Shown here in pieces: positions 54,343 to 63,139 of a stretch of 64,000 nt of DNA (positions are counted from its first letter, which is position 1; each line of letters begins with the position of its first letter). Under the pieces are notes generated by a model. The model saw only the letters and a list, made by a program, of their open reading frames with translations, was not told the origin of the DNA and made no database searches. The translations under genes and the position numbers were made by a program. Origin of the DNA: Deinococcus peraridilitoris DSM 19664 (lineage in GTDB: Bacteria; Deinococcota; Deinococci; Deinococcales; Deinococcaceae); assembly GCF_000317835.1 (NCBI RefSeq), contig NC_019793.1:796001-860000 (forward strand). Reading direction: 5' to 3'.

Positions 54343-55308
54343 ATGAAGATTCTGCTGAGCGGCTACTACGGCTTTCACAACACCGGTGACGAAGCCATCG
54401 CCCTGGCCATCACCCGCGAACTGAGCACACGCGGACACAGCGTGAACGTCCTGTCCGCCACGCCCGAGGAGACGGCGCGCGCCTTCGGTGTGGCCAGCGC
54501 TCACCGCATGCGGCTCCTGAACGTGCTGAAGGCTGTGCTGAGCGCGGACGTGGTTCTCTCAGGCGGCGGTGGCCTGCTGCAGGACCGTACCTCGTCACGC
54601 ACGCTGACCTATTACCTTGCTGTGATTCGCCTCGCACGTCTGCTGGGCAAGAGGACAGTCGTGTTCAACCAGAGCATCGGACCGCTCAGCCCGGTCGGCG
54701 GCAAACGGGTCGCGGCGGCCCTGCGGGCGGTGCCGGCCATCGTGCGCGACCGCCTCAGCCTGGACACCCTTTCACAGCTGGGCGTGCAGGCACGTCTCGG
54801 CGGCGACCCGGCGCTGCTGCTGCGGGCCTCAGAAGGAACGCGGCATGAAAACCGCGTGATTCTCGCTCCACGGGCAGGCGAGCGCGGAGCGACCGAGCGG
54901 CTGGCCGAGCTGGCGCGCGCGCTGCGCTCGGCCGGACGCGAAGTCGTCTGCCTGAGCTTTCACCCGCCGCATGACGACCAGGAGGCGCGGCTGATCGGTG
55001 GTGAGGTGATCTCGACGAGCGATCCGCAGACGGCGCTGGACGCCATCGCCGGCGCGGGCTTCGTGGTTGGTGTTCGCCTGCACGCCGTGATTCTCGCGGC
55101 AGCGGCAGGTGTGCCCTTCGCGGGGGTGAGCTACGATCCCAAGGTGGCGGGTTTCTGCGCCGACGCCGGTGCGCTCGCCGTCACGACCGACTTCGACCCG
55201 GCTTGGCTGGGCCAGGAAATACTGGCGGGCCGCTCGGTGGACTGGCACGCCGTGGGTGCCATGAAACAGCGCGCGAAGGACAGTTTCGATTGGGCACTCG
55301 CACGCTGA
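54343..55308 (+). CDS. csaB: Polysaccharide pyruvyl transferase CsaB
   Basis: 321 residues. Family motifs: LLSGYYGFHNTGDEAIALAI (about residues 4-23), DVVLSGGGGLLQDRTSSRTLTYYL (about 68-91), VFNQSIGPLS, and GVRLHAVILAAAAGVPFAGVSYDPK (about 242-266). CsaB adds pyruvate ketals to wall polysaccharide so that S-layer proteins with SLH domains can bind. This is consistent with an S-layer-bearing bacterium. Confidence 0.92.
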   Translation: MKILLSGYYGFHNTGDEAIALAITRELSTRGHSVNVLSATPEETARAFGVASAHRMRLLNVLKAVLSADVVLSGGGGLLQDRTSSRTLTYYLAVIRLARLLGKRTVVFNQSIGPLSPVGGKRVAAALRAVPAIVRDRLSLDTLSQLGVQARLGGDPALLLRASEGTRHENRVILAPRAGERGATERLAELARALRSAGREVVCLSFHPPHDDQEARLIGGEVISTSDPQTALDAIAGAGFVVGVRLHAVILAAAAGVPFAGVSYDPKVAGFCADAGALAVTTDFDPAWLGQEILAGRSVDWHAVGAMKQRAKDSFDWALAR

Positions 55309-55335
55309 TCGTGCTACCTTTTAAGAAACCCTGGG

Positions 55336-55737
55336 TTATGTTCCCGATTGCCGGTCGTAGTTGCGCACGATCAGGCCCACAGCGCGCTGCATGCCCAGGC
55401 GCGCGTAAAACGGCTGTGTTTCCGGATCGCACATGACGTCCACCATGTACAGGTCTGACAGTTCTTCCAGCATCCGGCGCACCAGCTCTGAGCCAACACC
55501 CCGCCCCTGGTACTCGGGCAGCACTTCCAGCAAGGGAATGTAAGCGCTCAGCACACCGTCGCTGATGGCCTGAATGAAGCCCACCACCCGCTTTCCGTCC
55601 ACGGCCAGAATCACCCGGTAGCTGCCCTGCAGCAAGCGCAGGAACGTCTCGGGCGCAGGAGGACGGGGCCAGCCGACGAAAAACCCCTGCAGCTGGCCGG
55701 CGCCGATGTCGTCGAGGGCGCTGATGTACCGGATCAT
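55336..55737 (-). CDS. GNAT acetyltransferase
   Basis: 133 residues from the ATG at 55737 (MIRYISALDDI); an ATG at 55779 would add 14. The acetyl-CoA loop is LPEYQGRGVGSELVRRML (about residues 83-100) and the end FYARLGMQRAVGLIVRNYD is typical. It is the last gene of the minus-strand envelope block. Substrate unknown. Confidence 0.85.
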   Translation of the reverse strand: MIRYISALDDIGAGQLQGFFVGWPRPPAPETFLRLLQGSYRVILAVDGKRVVGFIQAISDGVLSAYIPLLEVLPEYQGRGVGSELVRRMLEELSDLYMVDVMCDPETQPFYARLGMQRAVGLIVRNYDRQSGT

Positions 55738-55804
55738 CAGCGCAGCTTGCCATAGATGCGCCCGCGTAACATCGGCCATTGCTGCTACGCGGCGCCCCGG
55801 ATCA

Positions 55805-56158
55805 TCAGCTTCGCGCGCTGTTGTGGTGACGGTGCGCCCTTTTTGGCCACCGTCCGGCGCCCAGGCACGCCCCCACGAACGCCCCGGACAGGTCTGCCAG
55901 CCAGTCGTCCAGGCCCGCAGAGCGCATCGGTACGAAAGCCTGATGAATTTCATCACTCGCGCCGTACAGGGCGGCAATCACCCAGGCGGCGCGCCAGCTT
56001 CCGGTGGCCCTCGCCAGCAGAAAGCCCAGCAGCGCGTACTCCAGGGCGTGCGCCAGCTTGTCCCAGGGCGCCGGAATTCCCACGCCCTCACCGCTCTGGG
56101 CCGAGAAGACAAAAATTACGGCCATGTGCACCAGGGCCAGCAGCCACCACGTTCTCAC
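55805..56158 (-). CDS. VanZ-like membrane protein
   Basis: 117 residues from a GTG start with GGAGCGGGCA in front. Four hydrophobic helices with the VanZ signature: FVFSAQSGEG, DKLAHALEYALLGFLLA and SDEIHQAFVPMRSAGLDDWLADLSGAFVG. VanZ-domain proteins are linked to teicoplanin resistance or to wall functions; the role here is unknown. Confidence 0.85.
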   Translation of the reverse strand: MRTWWLLALVHMAVIFVFSAQSGEGVGIPAPWDKLAHALEYALLGFLLARATGSWRAAWVIAALYGASDEIHQAFVPMRSAGLDDWLADLSGAFVGACLGAGRWPKRAHRHHNSARS

Positions 56159-56180
56159 TGCCCGCTCCTCGACCGGGCAG

Positions 56181-56624
56181 TCAATGCACGCTCTGAGGGC
56201 GCTCAGGCGCGCAGGGCTCGGCAGGATGCTCGACCAGCTCGATCAGCGTGCCGGCGCCCCAGCGGGGATGCGCGAAGACCACCCGCGTGCCGGCGCGGCC
56301 CGGACGCGGCGTATCGCTCAGCAGCACGGCGCCTTCATGGCGCAGACGCTCGATCTGCGCTTCCAGCTGCTCCACCCGAAAAGCGAGGTGATGCAGCCCG
56401 GGACCGCGCTTTTCCAGAAACACCGCGACCGGGCTGTCCGGGCGGGTCGGCATCAGCAGTTCTACCAGGCTCGCGCCCACCATGAAGGCCCGCACCCGCA
56501 CTCCCTGCGACCCGACCTCCTCGTCGGGACCTTCGGGCGCGAGGCCCAGCGCGAGATAGGGAGCGCTGCCCACCTCGAGGTCAGGCGTGGCGATGGCGAC
56601 GTGATCGAGCAGAAGGTCGGTCAT
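56181..56624 (-). CDS. mce: Methylmalonyl-CoA epimerase (VOC family)
   Basis: 147 residues from the ATG at 56624. The vicinal-oxygen-chelate fold is shown by LLDHVAIATPDLEVG (metal His), VELLMPTRPDSPVAVFLEKRGPGLHHLAFRVEQLE (second His and acid) and GTLIELVEHP (Glu). This is the MCE pattern, interconverting R and S methylmalonyl-CoA in propionate and odd-chain fatty acid use. No mutase is in the window. Confidence 0.85.
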   Translation of the reverse strand: MTDLLLDHVAIATPDLEVGSAPYLALGLAPEGPDEEVGSQGVRVRAFMVGASLVELLMPTRPDSPVAVFLEKRGPGLHHLAFRVEQLEAQIERLRHEGAVLLSDTPRPGRAGTRVVFAHPRWGAGTLIELVEHPAEPCAPERPQSVH

Positions 56625-56649
56625 AAAAGCATTGTGCCGTAGGCGAAGC

Positions 56650-57801
56650 TCAGGGAACCACGTAGGCGGCCGCACGCGCATCGCCCTGCAGCCCCGAGGA
56701 CACCGCTTCGGGTGAAGGCGTGCGGATGTTGCCGCGCGAGAAGCCGCTCAGGTCGTAGCGCTGCACGCTGCCGGGCAAAATGACGTAGAGGTAACCATCC
56801 GGTCCGATGACCACGTCACGCAGGTTCTGCAGGGAGGTGCTGGTCAGGACCAGGGTACTGGTAAAGTCGTCGCCACTCCGGTAACGCAGCGTGAGCGTGC
56901 CGGTGCTGCCAGTCGGATTACCGTTCCAGGCAGCCAGGATGCCCTGGGCGGTCCACAAGCGGTCCGCGCGCTCCGTGAACCCCGCTACAGGGTCACCCAG
57001 CACACCGGAAGCCGCCACGGTCCGCACTCCCGCTTCCGTGGCGGCGTAGAGGGTACTTCCCAGGACCGCGAGATCACGAATGAGGGGAGTACTGGTATTC
57101 AGCACGTCCACCTGCGCGCGGACGACGCCGTCGTTGGGGTTGCCGTCCGCACGAATCCGGTCGATTTCGCTGACCTCCAGCGCGCCGGATCTGCGCGCGA
57201 CGAACAGATCCTCGCCCAACACGGCCAGATGGACGTCTCGTGGATCGGTCGTGAGCGGCGCGGGAAGAAGCGCATTGAACAGCAGAGTGCCGCTTGATGC
57301 GTACAGTGCCACCCATTGCTCACGCGCTCCTGCCGGGCACCCCAGGTCGTTGTTCGCGCCAATGTCCGAGAACAACGCCAGGCGAGTTCCACTCTGGTTC
57401 GGCTCGACCTGACGGTAGCAGGGCACGTAATCCGGTAGGCCGTTCCGGTTGTAGTCGGGCGCCGGGCTGGCGCCGGGCGTTCCAGCGGGCACCACGGCGC
57501 CAATGGTCCGAACGGGCGTCGTGGCGTTCGCGCCGCGCAACTCCAGCCGGTCCGTGAAGGCAACCCCCAGCAGGAATCCCGCTTCCACGGTGGCGAGGTC
57601 GGTGACGCGCGACGCCGTGGTGACGGGCGCCGAGGCCGACGGGGCCCCGGTGTCCTGCACGCCAACCAGCCGCAAGGTCGTTTCGCCGTCCTGCACGACC
57701 ACATTAAAGGCCCGGCCCGACTCTTCGGTGCCAGTGCAGGCGGTCAGGGCGGCGCACAGCGCCACGGTGGCCAAGCGCCGTAAGGGATTCGGAACGGGCA
57801 T
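56650..57801 (-). CDS. Lipoprotein with beta-propeller-like repeats
   Basis: 383 residues, ATG overlapping the stop of the LptD-like gene by one base (TCATCA on the plus strand). Signal peptide with lipobox LTAC (about residue 22). The rest is beta-rich with repeated strand-turn patterns (VTDLATVEAGFLLGVAFTDRLEL, IRDLAVLGSTLYAATEAGVRTVA, LRDVVIGPDGYLYVILPGSVQRYDL) like six- or seven-bladed propellers. A short PDYNRNGLPDY stretch resembles a calcium-binding loop. Family not recognised; coupling suggests a partner of the LptD-like protein. Confidence 0.7.
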   Translation of the reverse strand: MPVPNPLRRLATVALCAALTACTGTEESGRAFNVVVQDGETTLRLVGVQDTGAPSASAPVTTASRVTDLATVEAGFLLGVAFTDRLELRGANATTPVRTIGAVVPAGTPGASPAPDYNRNGLPDYVPCYRQVEPNQSGTRLALFSDIGANNDLGCPAGAREQWVALYASSGTLLFNALLPAPLTTDPRDVHLAVLGEDLFVARRSGALEVSEIDRIRADGNPNDGVVRAQVDVLNTSTPLIRDLAVLGSTLYAATEAGVRTVAASGVLGDPVAGFTERADRLWTAQGILAAWNGNPTGSTGTLTLRYRSGDDFTSTLVLTSTSLQNLRDVVIGPDGYLYVILPGSVQRYDLSGFSRGNIRTPSPEAVSSGLQGDARAAAYVVP

Positions 57802-60452
57802 CAGTTTCCTCCGGTGGTGAGGCCGGGCAGGCGCACACCGTTGTTGGTGACGTCGATGTTCTGTCCGCCGCCCAGCGGAACGGAAAGCGAGAGCCGTACC
57901 CGCTGCTCGACCGGGTTGAGTTCGGCGCCAAAGGTCCAGCAGCAGCGGTCCACGTTCAGACGGAAGATCGGCTTGAGGGGCTGCGGCGTGGCCGTCGGCG
58001 AGAAGGTAAAACTCTGATCGAGGATCACGCTGAAGTACGCCTCGGGCCGCTCGATCGGGCCCAGCGCGAAGGTCACACCGAAAGGACGGAAACTCAGGGT
58101 GTCGGTGATCGCGGCGCCGCTGCGGGTCCGGGCGAAACGTACCTCACCCGCGAGTCCGATGCGCGGTGACACGTCGAACTGGGCGTTGGCGCTGGCGTTG
58201 GCCACATCGAGGTAAGCGCGGTCGAGTCCTGGCATGTTGAGGGTGGTGTTCAGCACCAGCCGCTGCCCGGGCGAGGTGCTGCTGTAGGTACCGGTCAGGG
58301 TGGGCGTGTTCCAGCCACCGCGCGTCAGGCTGTAACGCCCGCCGTACTGCACCGACCAGCTGGTGGCCCCGCCCTGCGGGCTGCTGAGGGCAAAGTTCAG
58401 GTTTCCCTGGCCTTCAAGAGGGTCCTCGCTTTCCACCACCGCGTCGGGCAGCAGAAAATCGTGGCTGGAACTCAGGGTGGTGCCGCGCCAGGTCAGGCTT
58501 TGCGAGCCCTGAATACGCGGGTTCTGGGTCGAGAAGGTCTGATCGACGCTCATGCGGATAGGGTTCAGGATGGCGTCCTCGGTCGCGATGCCGTTCACCT
58601 GCGCCCGCACGGACTGCAGGTGGCCCTGCTGCAGGTTGTAGGTCGCCGTGAAGCTGGCGTCGGCGCTGCGGTCGGGATTGATGTAGCCCAGCGTGCCCAC
58701 GAGCGGCTGGTATCCATTGAGGTAATTGAAGCTGGTACTCAGGCCGAACGTCACGCCCACCCCGCCGCCGACGTTCAGCCGGGCGTCCCAGTTCTCCAGG
58801 CGCCTCAGGAAAAAATCATATTGCACGTTGCCGCGCAGATCGACCGGATTGGGATTGGCCGTAACGGCGACCCGTGCAGGCTCCTGGTTGTCGGCGGGCT
58901 GCACGAAGTCATAAGCCTGCTCGGCTTCCAGCTGCAGCCAGGGCGCCAGCCGGGTGGTGGCGTTCAGGCGCAGCACGCCGCTCAGACGGCGACTCCCCAC
59001 CCGGTCGAATTCGAACGGTGAAGTTCCTTCCTGACGAGCGTAGTCGTAACGCACGCTGAAGCTGGTGTCCGGGGTGACTTCCTGGCGCAGGGTGGTGTTC
59101 ACGTCGAGGTTCACGACCCGCGCACCAGTCGAGTAGTACTGACCGGTGAACGTGTTGCGCACGCTGAAGGTCGCGCCGCTCCAGGGGCGGGTTTCATAGG
59201 TGATGTTGTGGGTCTCCAGCAAGCGCTCGGCGCTGAAGTTGTCTCCCGCAGCGCGGGCCGTACGGCTGAGCGGGTTGCTGGCGGCAGTATACGAACCGAA
59301 AGTCACGGCGAAATCCGCGGACAGTTCACCCCAGCGGATGGGCTGAAAATCCAGGGTGATCTCGGGACGCCTCAGCACCTCATTCAGACGCCCCACCGGG
59401 TCCGGGCCGAAGCGTCCGGTGTAGCGGAAGGTCGCGTCGAGCTCGTTCCACTCGGCTTTGGCGGTGAAGTCCACGCCCGTGACGCCCTTGCGCTCCACAC
59501 TCTGACCGATGTCACGGCGCTCCGCTGTGAGCGTGTATTGCAACCCGTTCTTGGTGCCTTCCCAGGGCAACAGCCCGGTGGCGTTGACGCGAAAGTCGAA
59601 GTTGTACCCGCCGCCCAGCGGGTCGTTCACCCGGCGCGGCTCAGCCAGCGCGTACAAATCGAGCCGCTGAACGCCGAAGATCAGGTCGTACGCCGACAGG
59701 TCGACTCCCAGACCCAGCGAGGGTGCGCGGTTCTGGTAGTAACGCAGCAGGGTGTACCCCAGCGCGTTCGAGCCGATGGTGAAAGGCAGCCCGACACGCG
59801 CAAAAAGGCCGTCCACGCTGTCCTGGCCGATCTCGAAACGGGGTTGCCGGTCCGGATCGTTCAGGAACAGCACCACCATCGGCAGGTAAGCCACCGGAGC
59901 GTCGGCCAGCAGCAGGGTCGCTTCGTAAGCGATCAGACGGTCTCCTGGATACAGCACGACTCGGCCGGCCCGGAAGGCGTAATCGTTCGGCGTGCGCCCG
60001 CAGCGGGCACAGGGCGTAAAGTACGAGTTGTTCGCCTGCAGCTGCCCCGGCACACGCTCGACCTGCTCGCCCCGAATCTGCAGGTCGGCGGTGGTGATGA
60101 TGACGTCTTCCCCGGCGAGGTTTTCGGTGCCGAGATTCACGACCAGTCCGTCGCCGGTCAGGACCTGTTCGCTCTCCTGACCATCCTGACCGCGCGTGAC
60201 GCTTTTGTAATACGTCTTGCCCACCAAGGTGAGCGTGCGCCGCGTACGGTTGTACTCGACCCGGTCGGCCCGAATGACATCCCGCTCGAGGTGCAGCTCG
60301 ACGCCTCCACTGATGACGACGAGCTCCTGGTTGTCGACGCGCCGCAATTCGAGGCGGTCGGCAGAGATGATTTCGATGGTGCGCGCCTGCGCGCCCGCGA
60401 GAAGCGCGCCGAAGAGCACCATGAGACGGGCCAGAACCAACATGAAGCGCAT
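57801..60452 (-). CDS. LptD/OstA-like outer-membrane protein
   Basis: 883 residues. Signal peptide (about 1-23), an OstA/LptA-like jelly-roll (about 24-140: IEIISADRLELRRVDNQELVVISGGVEL, VEYNRTRRTLTLVG), and then a long beta-barrel of alternating hydrophobic strands. Residues near 150 read NNSYFTPCARCG, and near 836 a CC pair reads DRCCWTFGAELNP; both are the places of the disulfide cysteines in E. coli LptD. Deinococcus-type bacteria are said to lack LPS, so the cargo may be another lipid or glycolipid. It follows the SpoIID-like gene by 86 bases. Confidence 0.85.
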   Translation of the reverse strand: MRFMLVLARLMVLFGALLAGAQARTIEIISADRLELRRVDNQELVVISGGVELHLERDVIRADRVEYNRTRRTLTLVGKTYYKSVTRGQDGQESEQVLTGDGLVVNLGTENLAGEDVIITTADLQIRGEQVERVPGQLQANNSYFTPCARCGRTPNDYAFRAGRVVLYPGDRLIAYEATLLLADAPVAYLPMVVLFLNDPDRQPRFEIGQDSVDGLFARVGLPFTIGSNALGYTLLRYYQNRAPSLGLGVDLSAYDLIFGVQRLDLYALAEPRRVNDPLGGGYNFDFRVNATGLLPWEGTKNGLQYTLTAERRDIGQSVERKGVTGVDFTAKAEWNELDATFRYTGRFGPDPVGRLNEVLRRPEITLDFQPIRWGELSADFAVTFGSYTAASNPLSRTARAAGDNFSAERLLETHNITYETRPWSGATFSVRNTFTGQYYSTGARVVNLDVNTTLRQEVTPDTSFSVRYDYARQEGTSPFEFDRVGSRRLSGVLRLNATTRLAPWLQLEAEQAYDFVQPADNQEPARVAVTANPNPVDLRGNVQYDFFLRRLENWDARLNVGGGVGVTFGLSTSFNYLNGYQPLVGTLGYINPDRSADASFTATYNLQQGHLQSVRAQVNGIATEDAILNPIRMSVDQTFSTQNPRIQGSQSLTWRGTTLSSSHDFLLPDAVVESEDPLEGQGNLNFALSSPQGGATSWSVQYGGRYSLTRGGWNTPTLTGTYSSTSPGQRLVLNTTLNMPGLDRAYLDVANASANAQFDVSPRIGLAGEVRFARTRSGAAITDTLSFRPFGVTFALGPIERPEAYFSVILDQSFTFSPTATPQPLKPIFRLNVDRCCWTFGAELNPVEQRVRLSLSVPLGGGQNIDVTNNGVRLPGLTTGGN

Positions 60453-60538
60453 GCGGGGTTCAGCTTAACCCGCCCGCGTGAGCATGTCCAAGAAACACAT
60501 TTGAAGCCCTGCCTCACGGGGGCATCAGGAAGTGCAGT

Positions 60539-61747
60539 TTACTCTGTGCTGGCGCCGCTCCAGGCCAGAGCCGGCAGCGACTCACGAAGGTTCACGAGCG
60601 TCTGCGTGCGGGAGAACGCAATCACGCTGCCACCATTCGGCAGGACGCGGGCTTCCTGCAACTGACTGAGGCCCACCCCGGGGTAATAAAACCCCAGGAT
60701 CTGCGCGTAATTCCACTGCCGGGAGGCAAGTCCGCTGGCACCCCACTGCGACAGCCCGACCCCGTGTCCAAATCCGGCACCGCTGACCTGCAGCGGGTCG
60801 GTGCCGGTAAACGTAACCCGTGTCGAGTGGGCACCCAATGCCCGTACGAATCCGCCTGCCTCGGCACCCGCAATCCGGGCGAGGCCGTGTGAACCCTGAA
60901 AGGTCACTTCGAGCGGTCGACCCGATGCGCTCAGACGAGTGATGGCGACGGCCTGCAGCGCGCCGACACGCACGTTGTAACGCTGCGCGACTTCTGCCAC
61001 CCGGGCAAGCGGAATGCTGAGGGTCCATTCGCTTTTGGGACTGCGCGACAGCGGATCGGGCTGCGCCACCAGGTACGGGTAGTCAGTACCCCAGACTTCG
61101 CCGGCGCTGGCAGTGTAGCCTCCGCTGTCGCTTGAAAACACGGCACGGGCAGCCTTGCCCGCAAACGAGATGACCGAACCACGCGTCTGCGCGACCGCCT
61201 CGTTGGCGCTGGGTGTTTCGCGGGCGATTCCTCCATATACCTGGCACTGTTCGGAGGCGCACAGATCGTAGGCTGCTCCCGGACTGAGACGGGATACGGC
61301 GTAGGTGCGCGCGATGACTGCCTGGGCCTTGAGCGCCTCGGCAGGCCAGCTGCTGGGCATCTCGGCGGGTACGACACCACGCAGGTAATCCTCGAGATCG
61401 ACAATATTGATGGCCTCGACCTTGCCCGCGAGGGCGCGCAGCAGGACGCCACCGCGGTACTCGCCTCCCCCGATACCCACCACGCTTCCGGGCGTGGGCG
61501 GCAGGTACAGGTTGGGCGAACCGCTGTCCTGCCCGTTCAGGCTGAGGTTGGAGCCCTGAAGTCCCACCTGCCACTCGGCGTACGAGACTGGAGGAACACC
61601 CGCAGCGGGCAGGCCGGTGACAGCGGCGTTGATGGGAACGCGCACGCTGACGCCCGGTCCACTGCTGACCAGCACGCGGATGTTCACGGCGTGAGCGGCA
61701 AAAAGGGCAGACATCGCCAGCGCCGCGAGCAAAGTTCGCACTCGCAT
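60539..61747 (-). CDS. SpoIID/LytB domain protein
   Basis: 402 residues from the ATG at 61747. Signal peptide ends near AHA. The SpoIID core is LEDYLRGVVPAEMPSSWPAEALKAQAVIARTYAV (about residues 119-152), then SDSGGYTASAGEVWGTDYPYL and GFGHGVGLSQWGASGLA (about 330-346). In Bacillus SpoIID is a lytic transglycosylase on denuded glycan; in this non-sporulating background a secreted wall enzyme is likely. It is the first gene of the minus-strand envelope block. Confidence 0.9.
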   Translation of the reverse strand: MRVRTLLAALAMSALFAAHAVNIRVLVSSGPGVSVRVPINAAVTGLPAAGVPPVSYAEWQVGLQGSNLSLNGQDSGSPNLYLPPTPGSVVGIGGGEYRGGVLLRALAGKVEAINIVDLEDYLRGVVPAEMPSSWPAEALKAQAVIARTYAVSRLSPGAAYDLCASEQCQVYGGIARETPSANEAVAQTRGSVISFAGKAARAVFSSDSGGYTASAGEVWGTDYPYLVAQPDPLSRSPKSEWTLSIPLARVAEVAQRYNVRVGALQAVAITRLSASGRPLEVTFQGSHGLARIAGAEAGGFVRALGAHSTRVTFTGTDPLQVSGAGFGHGVGLSQWGASGLASRQWNYAQILGFYYPGVGLSQLQEARVLPNGGSVIAFSRTQTLVNLRESLPALAWSGASTE

Positions 61748-61756
61748 GTTGGAGCA

Positions 61757-61762
61757 ACTATA
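61757..61762 (-). promoter_or_regulatory. Leaderless -10-like box of the SpoIID-like gene
   Basis: TATAGT on the minus strand lies 9 bases before the ATG at 61747. Confidence 0.4.
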
Positions 61763-61878
61763 AACCATTTCGTGAAGGCTGTCTTTAAGTTTTTTATCCT
61801 GACGAGCCGGCTTGACGTGCATCAGGCCAGCGCCCATAACGAGAGCATGCCAGCGCTTTTCCCACAGGGGAGTCTTTC

Positions 61879-63096
61879 GTGAAGCCCGGAAAGGTCTTCA
61901 GCCATGTCGGACAGGCCTTTCCAGGCGGAGCGTACGACTACGTGATCGTCGGGGGTGGACGATTGGGGTTGGCGGTGGCTTTTTACCTCCGGCGCGCCAT
62001 ACCCGAAGCCCGAGTGTTGATCGTCGAACAAAGTGGTATTCCCAGCGAAGGTGGAGCGCTTCTGCACGCACGCGGCGTCTGGCACTCCGCGGACCTGCCT
62101 CCGGGCAAGCTCGCGCAGGCCACCTGGGCCCGGCAGGTATGGCAGGACCCGGAAGCCGAAACCGGCACCCGGCGGCCCCACGATCCCCGTTTCCAGCCTG
62201 TCGGATGGGCGCGGGCCCTGAATGTGGCAAGTGAGGACACTGAGGACCACTTTCACGGCGAAGGACTGGCGCTGCTCGAACCTCAGGCTTTTCTGTCCAA
62301 GTTCAGCCCGGACGCGCGCGAGCAGCTTGGCACGCTGCTGGACTGGTCGAGAATTGGCGCGGTGCAGTTCGATGCGCAGGGCGGTTACGGCAGCGCCACC
62401 TCGCTCGCGCTGTCATATGGGTACGGTGCGGTGCGGCTCGGTGCGGACCTGCTGCTGAACACCGAGGCACGCCTGCATCCAGGCGCAGTGGAGCTGAGGC
62501 GGCTGGACATCACCCCTCGCATGGAGGTGGTGGTCGCGCAGACCCTGCGCGTGCCGTGTGCCCACCTGATCGTTGCGGCGGGCAGCGAGGGACCGGCGCT
62601 GCTGGAAAGCGATCTCGGCCTGGTCTGTCCGCATGGCCGGGCTTACGCTCAATTTCCCCGCTTGGAATTACCTCCCGCTGCAGGCATTCCGGTCATTTCG
62701 CGGGCGGGTTTCACCGTGCGGTCCGGCGAGGGTGGTTTTCGCGTCCTGCCTGCCGCAGCCCCGGGCGGCGACCCGCCCGAATACCAGCCGTGCGGTGGAC
62801 GACTGACGGGCGTTCCCGTCGGAGTACGACGAGAAATTCTCGATGAACTGCTGCTGTCCCTGCCCGACTGGCCGGCCTTCGAGGGCGGCGCGCTCAACCT
62901 CGGCAAGACGGTGGTGGATGTGCCGGGCGGCTGGGAAGCCCGGCCGCGCGGAGGATGGCCGCTGTGGCGGCACGTGGCCGACAACGTGACCCTGCTGCTG
63001 GGTGGCCTGGAGAGTGACCGCCTGGGTCTGCCCACAGCCCTCGACCTGGCGTACGAATTGGCAGGAATTGCCGGGCGACCTTGGCACGACGTGTAG
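61879..63096 (+). CDS. FAD-dependent oxidoreductase (DAO family)
   Basis: 405 residues from a GTG start. The FAD loop is YDYVIVGGGRLGLAVAFYLRR (about residues 15-35), with the acidic end of strand 2 in VLIVEQSG. The end of the fold (NVTLLLGGLESDRLGLPTALDLAYELAG) matches the C-terminal FAD-binding part of D-amino-acid oxidase-like enzymes. Substrate unknown. Divergent from the SpoIID-like gene. Confidence 0.8.
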   Translation: MKPGKVFSHVGQAFPGGAYDYVIVGGGRLGLAVAFYLRRAIPEARVLIVEQSGIPSEGGALLHARGVWHSADLPPGKLAQATWARQVWQDPEAETGTRRPHDPRFQPVGWARALNVASEDTEDHFHGEGLALLEPQAFLSKFSPDAREQLGTLLDWSRIGAVQFDAQGGYGSATSLALSYGYGAVRLGADLLLNTEARLHPGAVELRRLDITPRMEVVVAQTLRVPCAHLIVAAGSEGPALLESDLGLVCPHGRAYAQFPRLELPPAAGIPVISRAGFTVRSGEGGFRVLPAAAPGGDPPEYQPCGGRLTGVPVGVRREILDELLLSLPDWPAFEGGALNLGKTVVDVPGGWEARPRGGWPLWRHVADNVTLLLGGLESDRLGLPTALDLAYELAGIAGRPWHDV

Positions 63097-63128
63097 ACGG
63101 CCGGCTGGGCACCCGGTACACCAGTGGA

Positions 63129-63134
63129 TAGCAT
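63129..63134 (+). promoter_or_regulatory. Leaderless -10-like box of the threonine dehydratase
   Basis: TAGCAT lies 5 bases before the ATG at 63140. Confidence 0.35.
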
Positions 63135-63139
63135 CGGGC

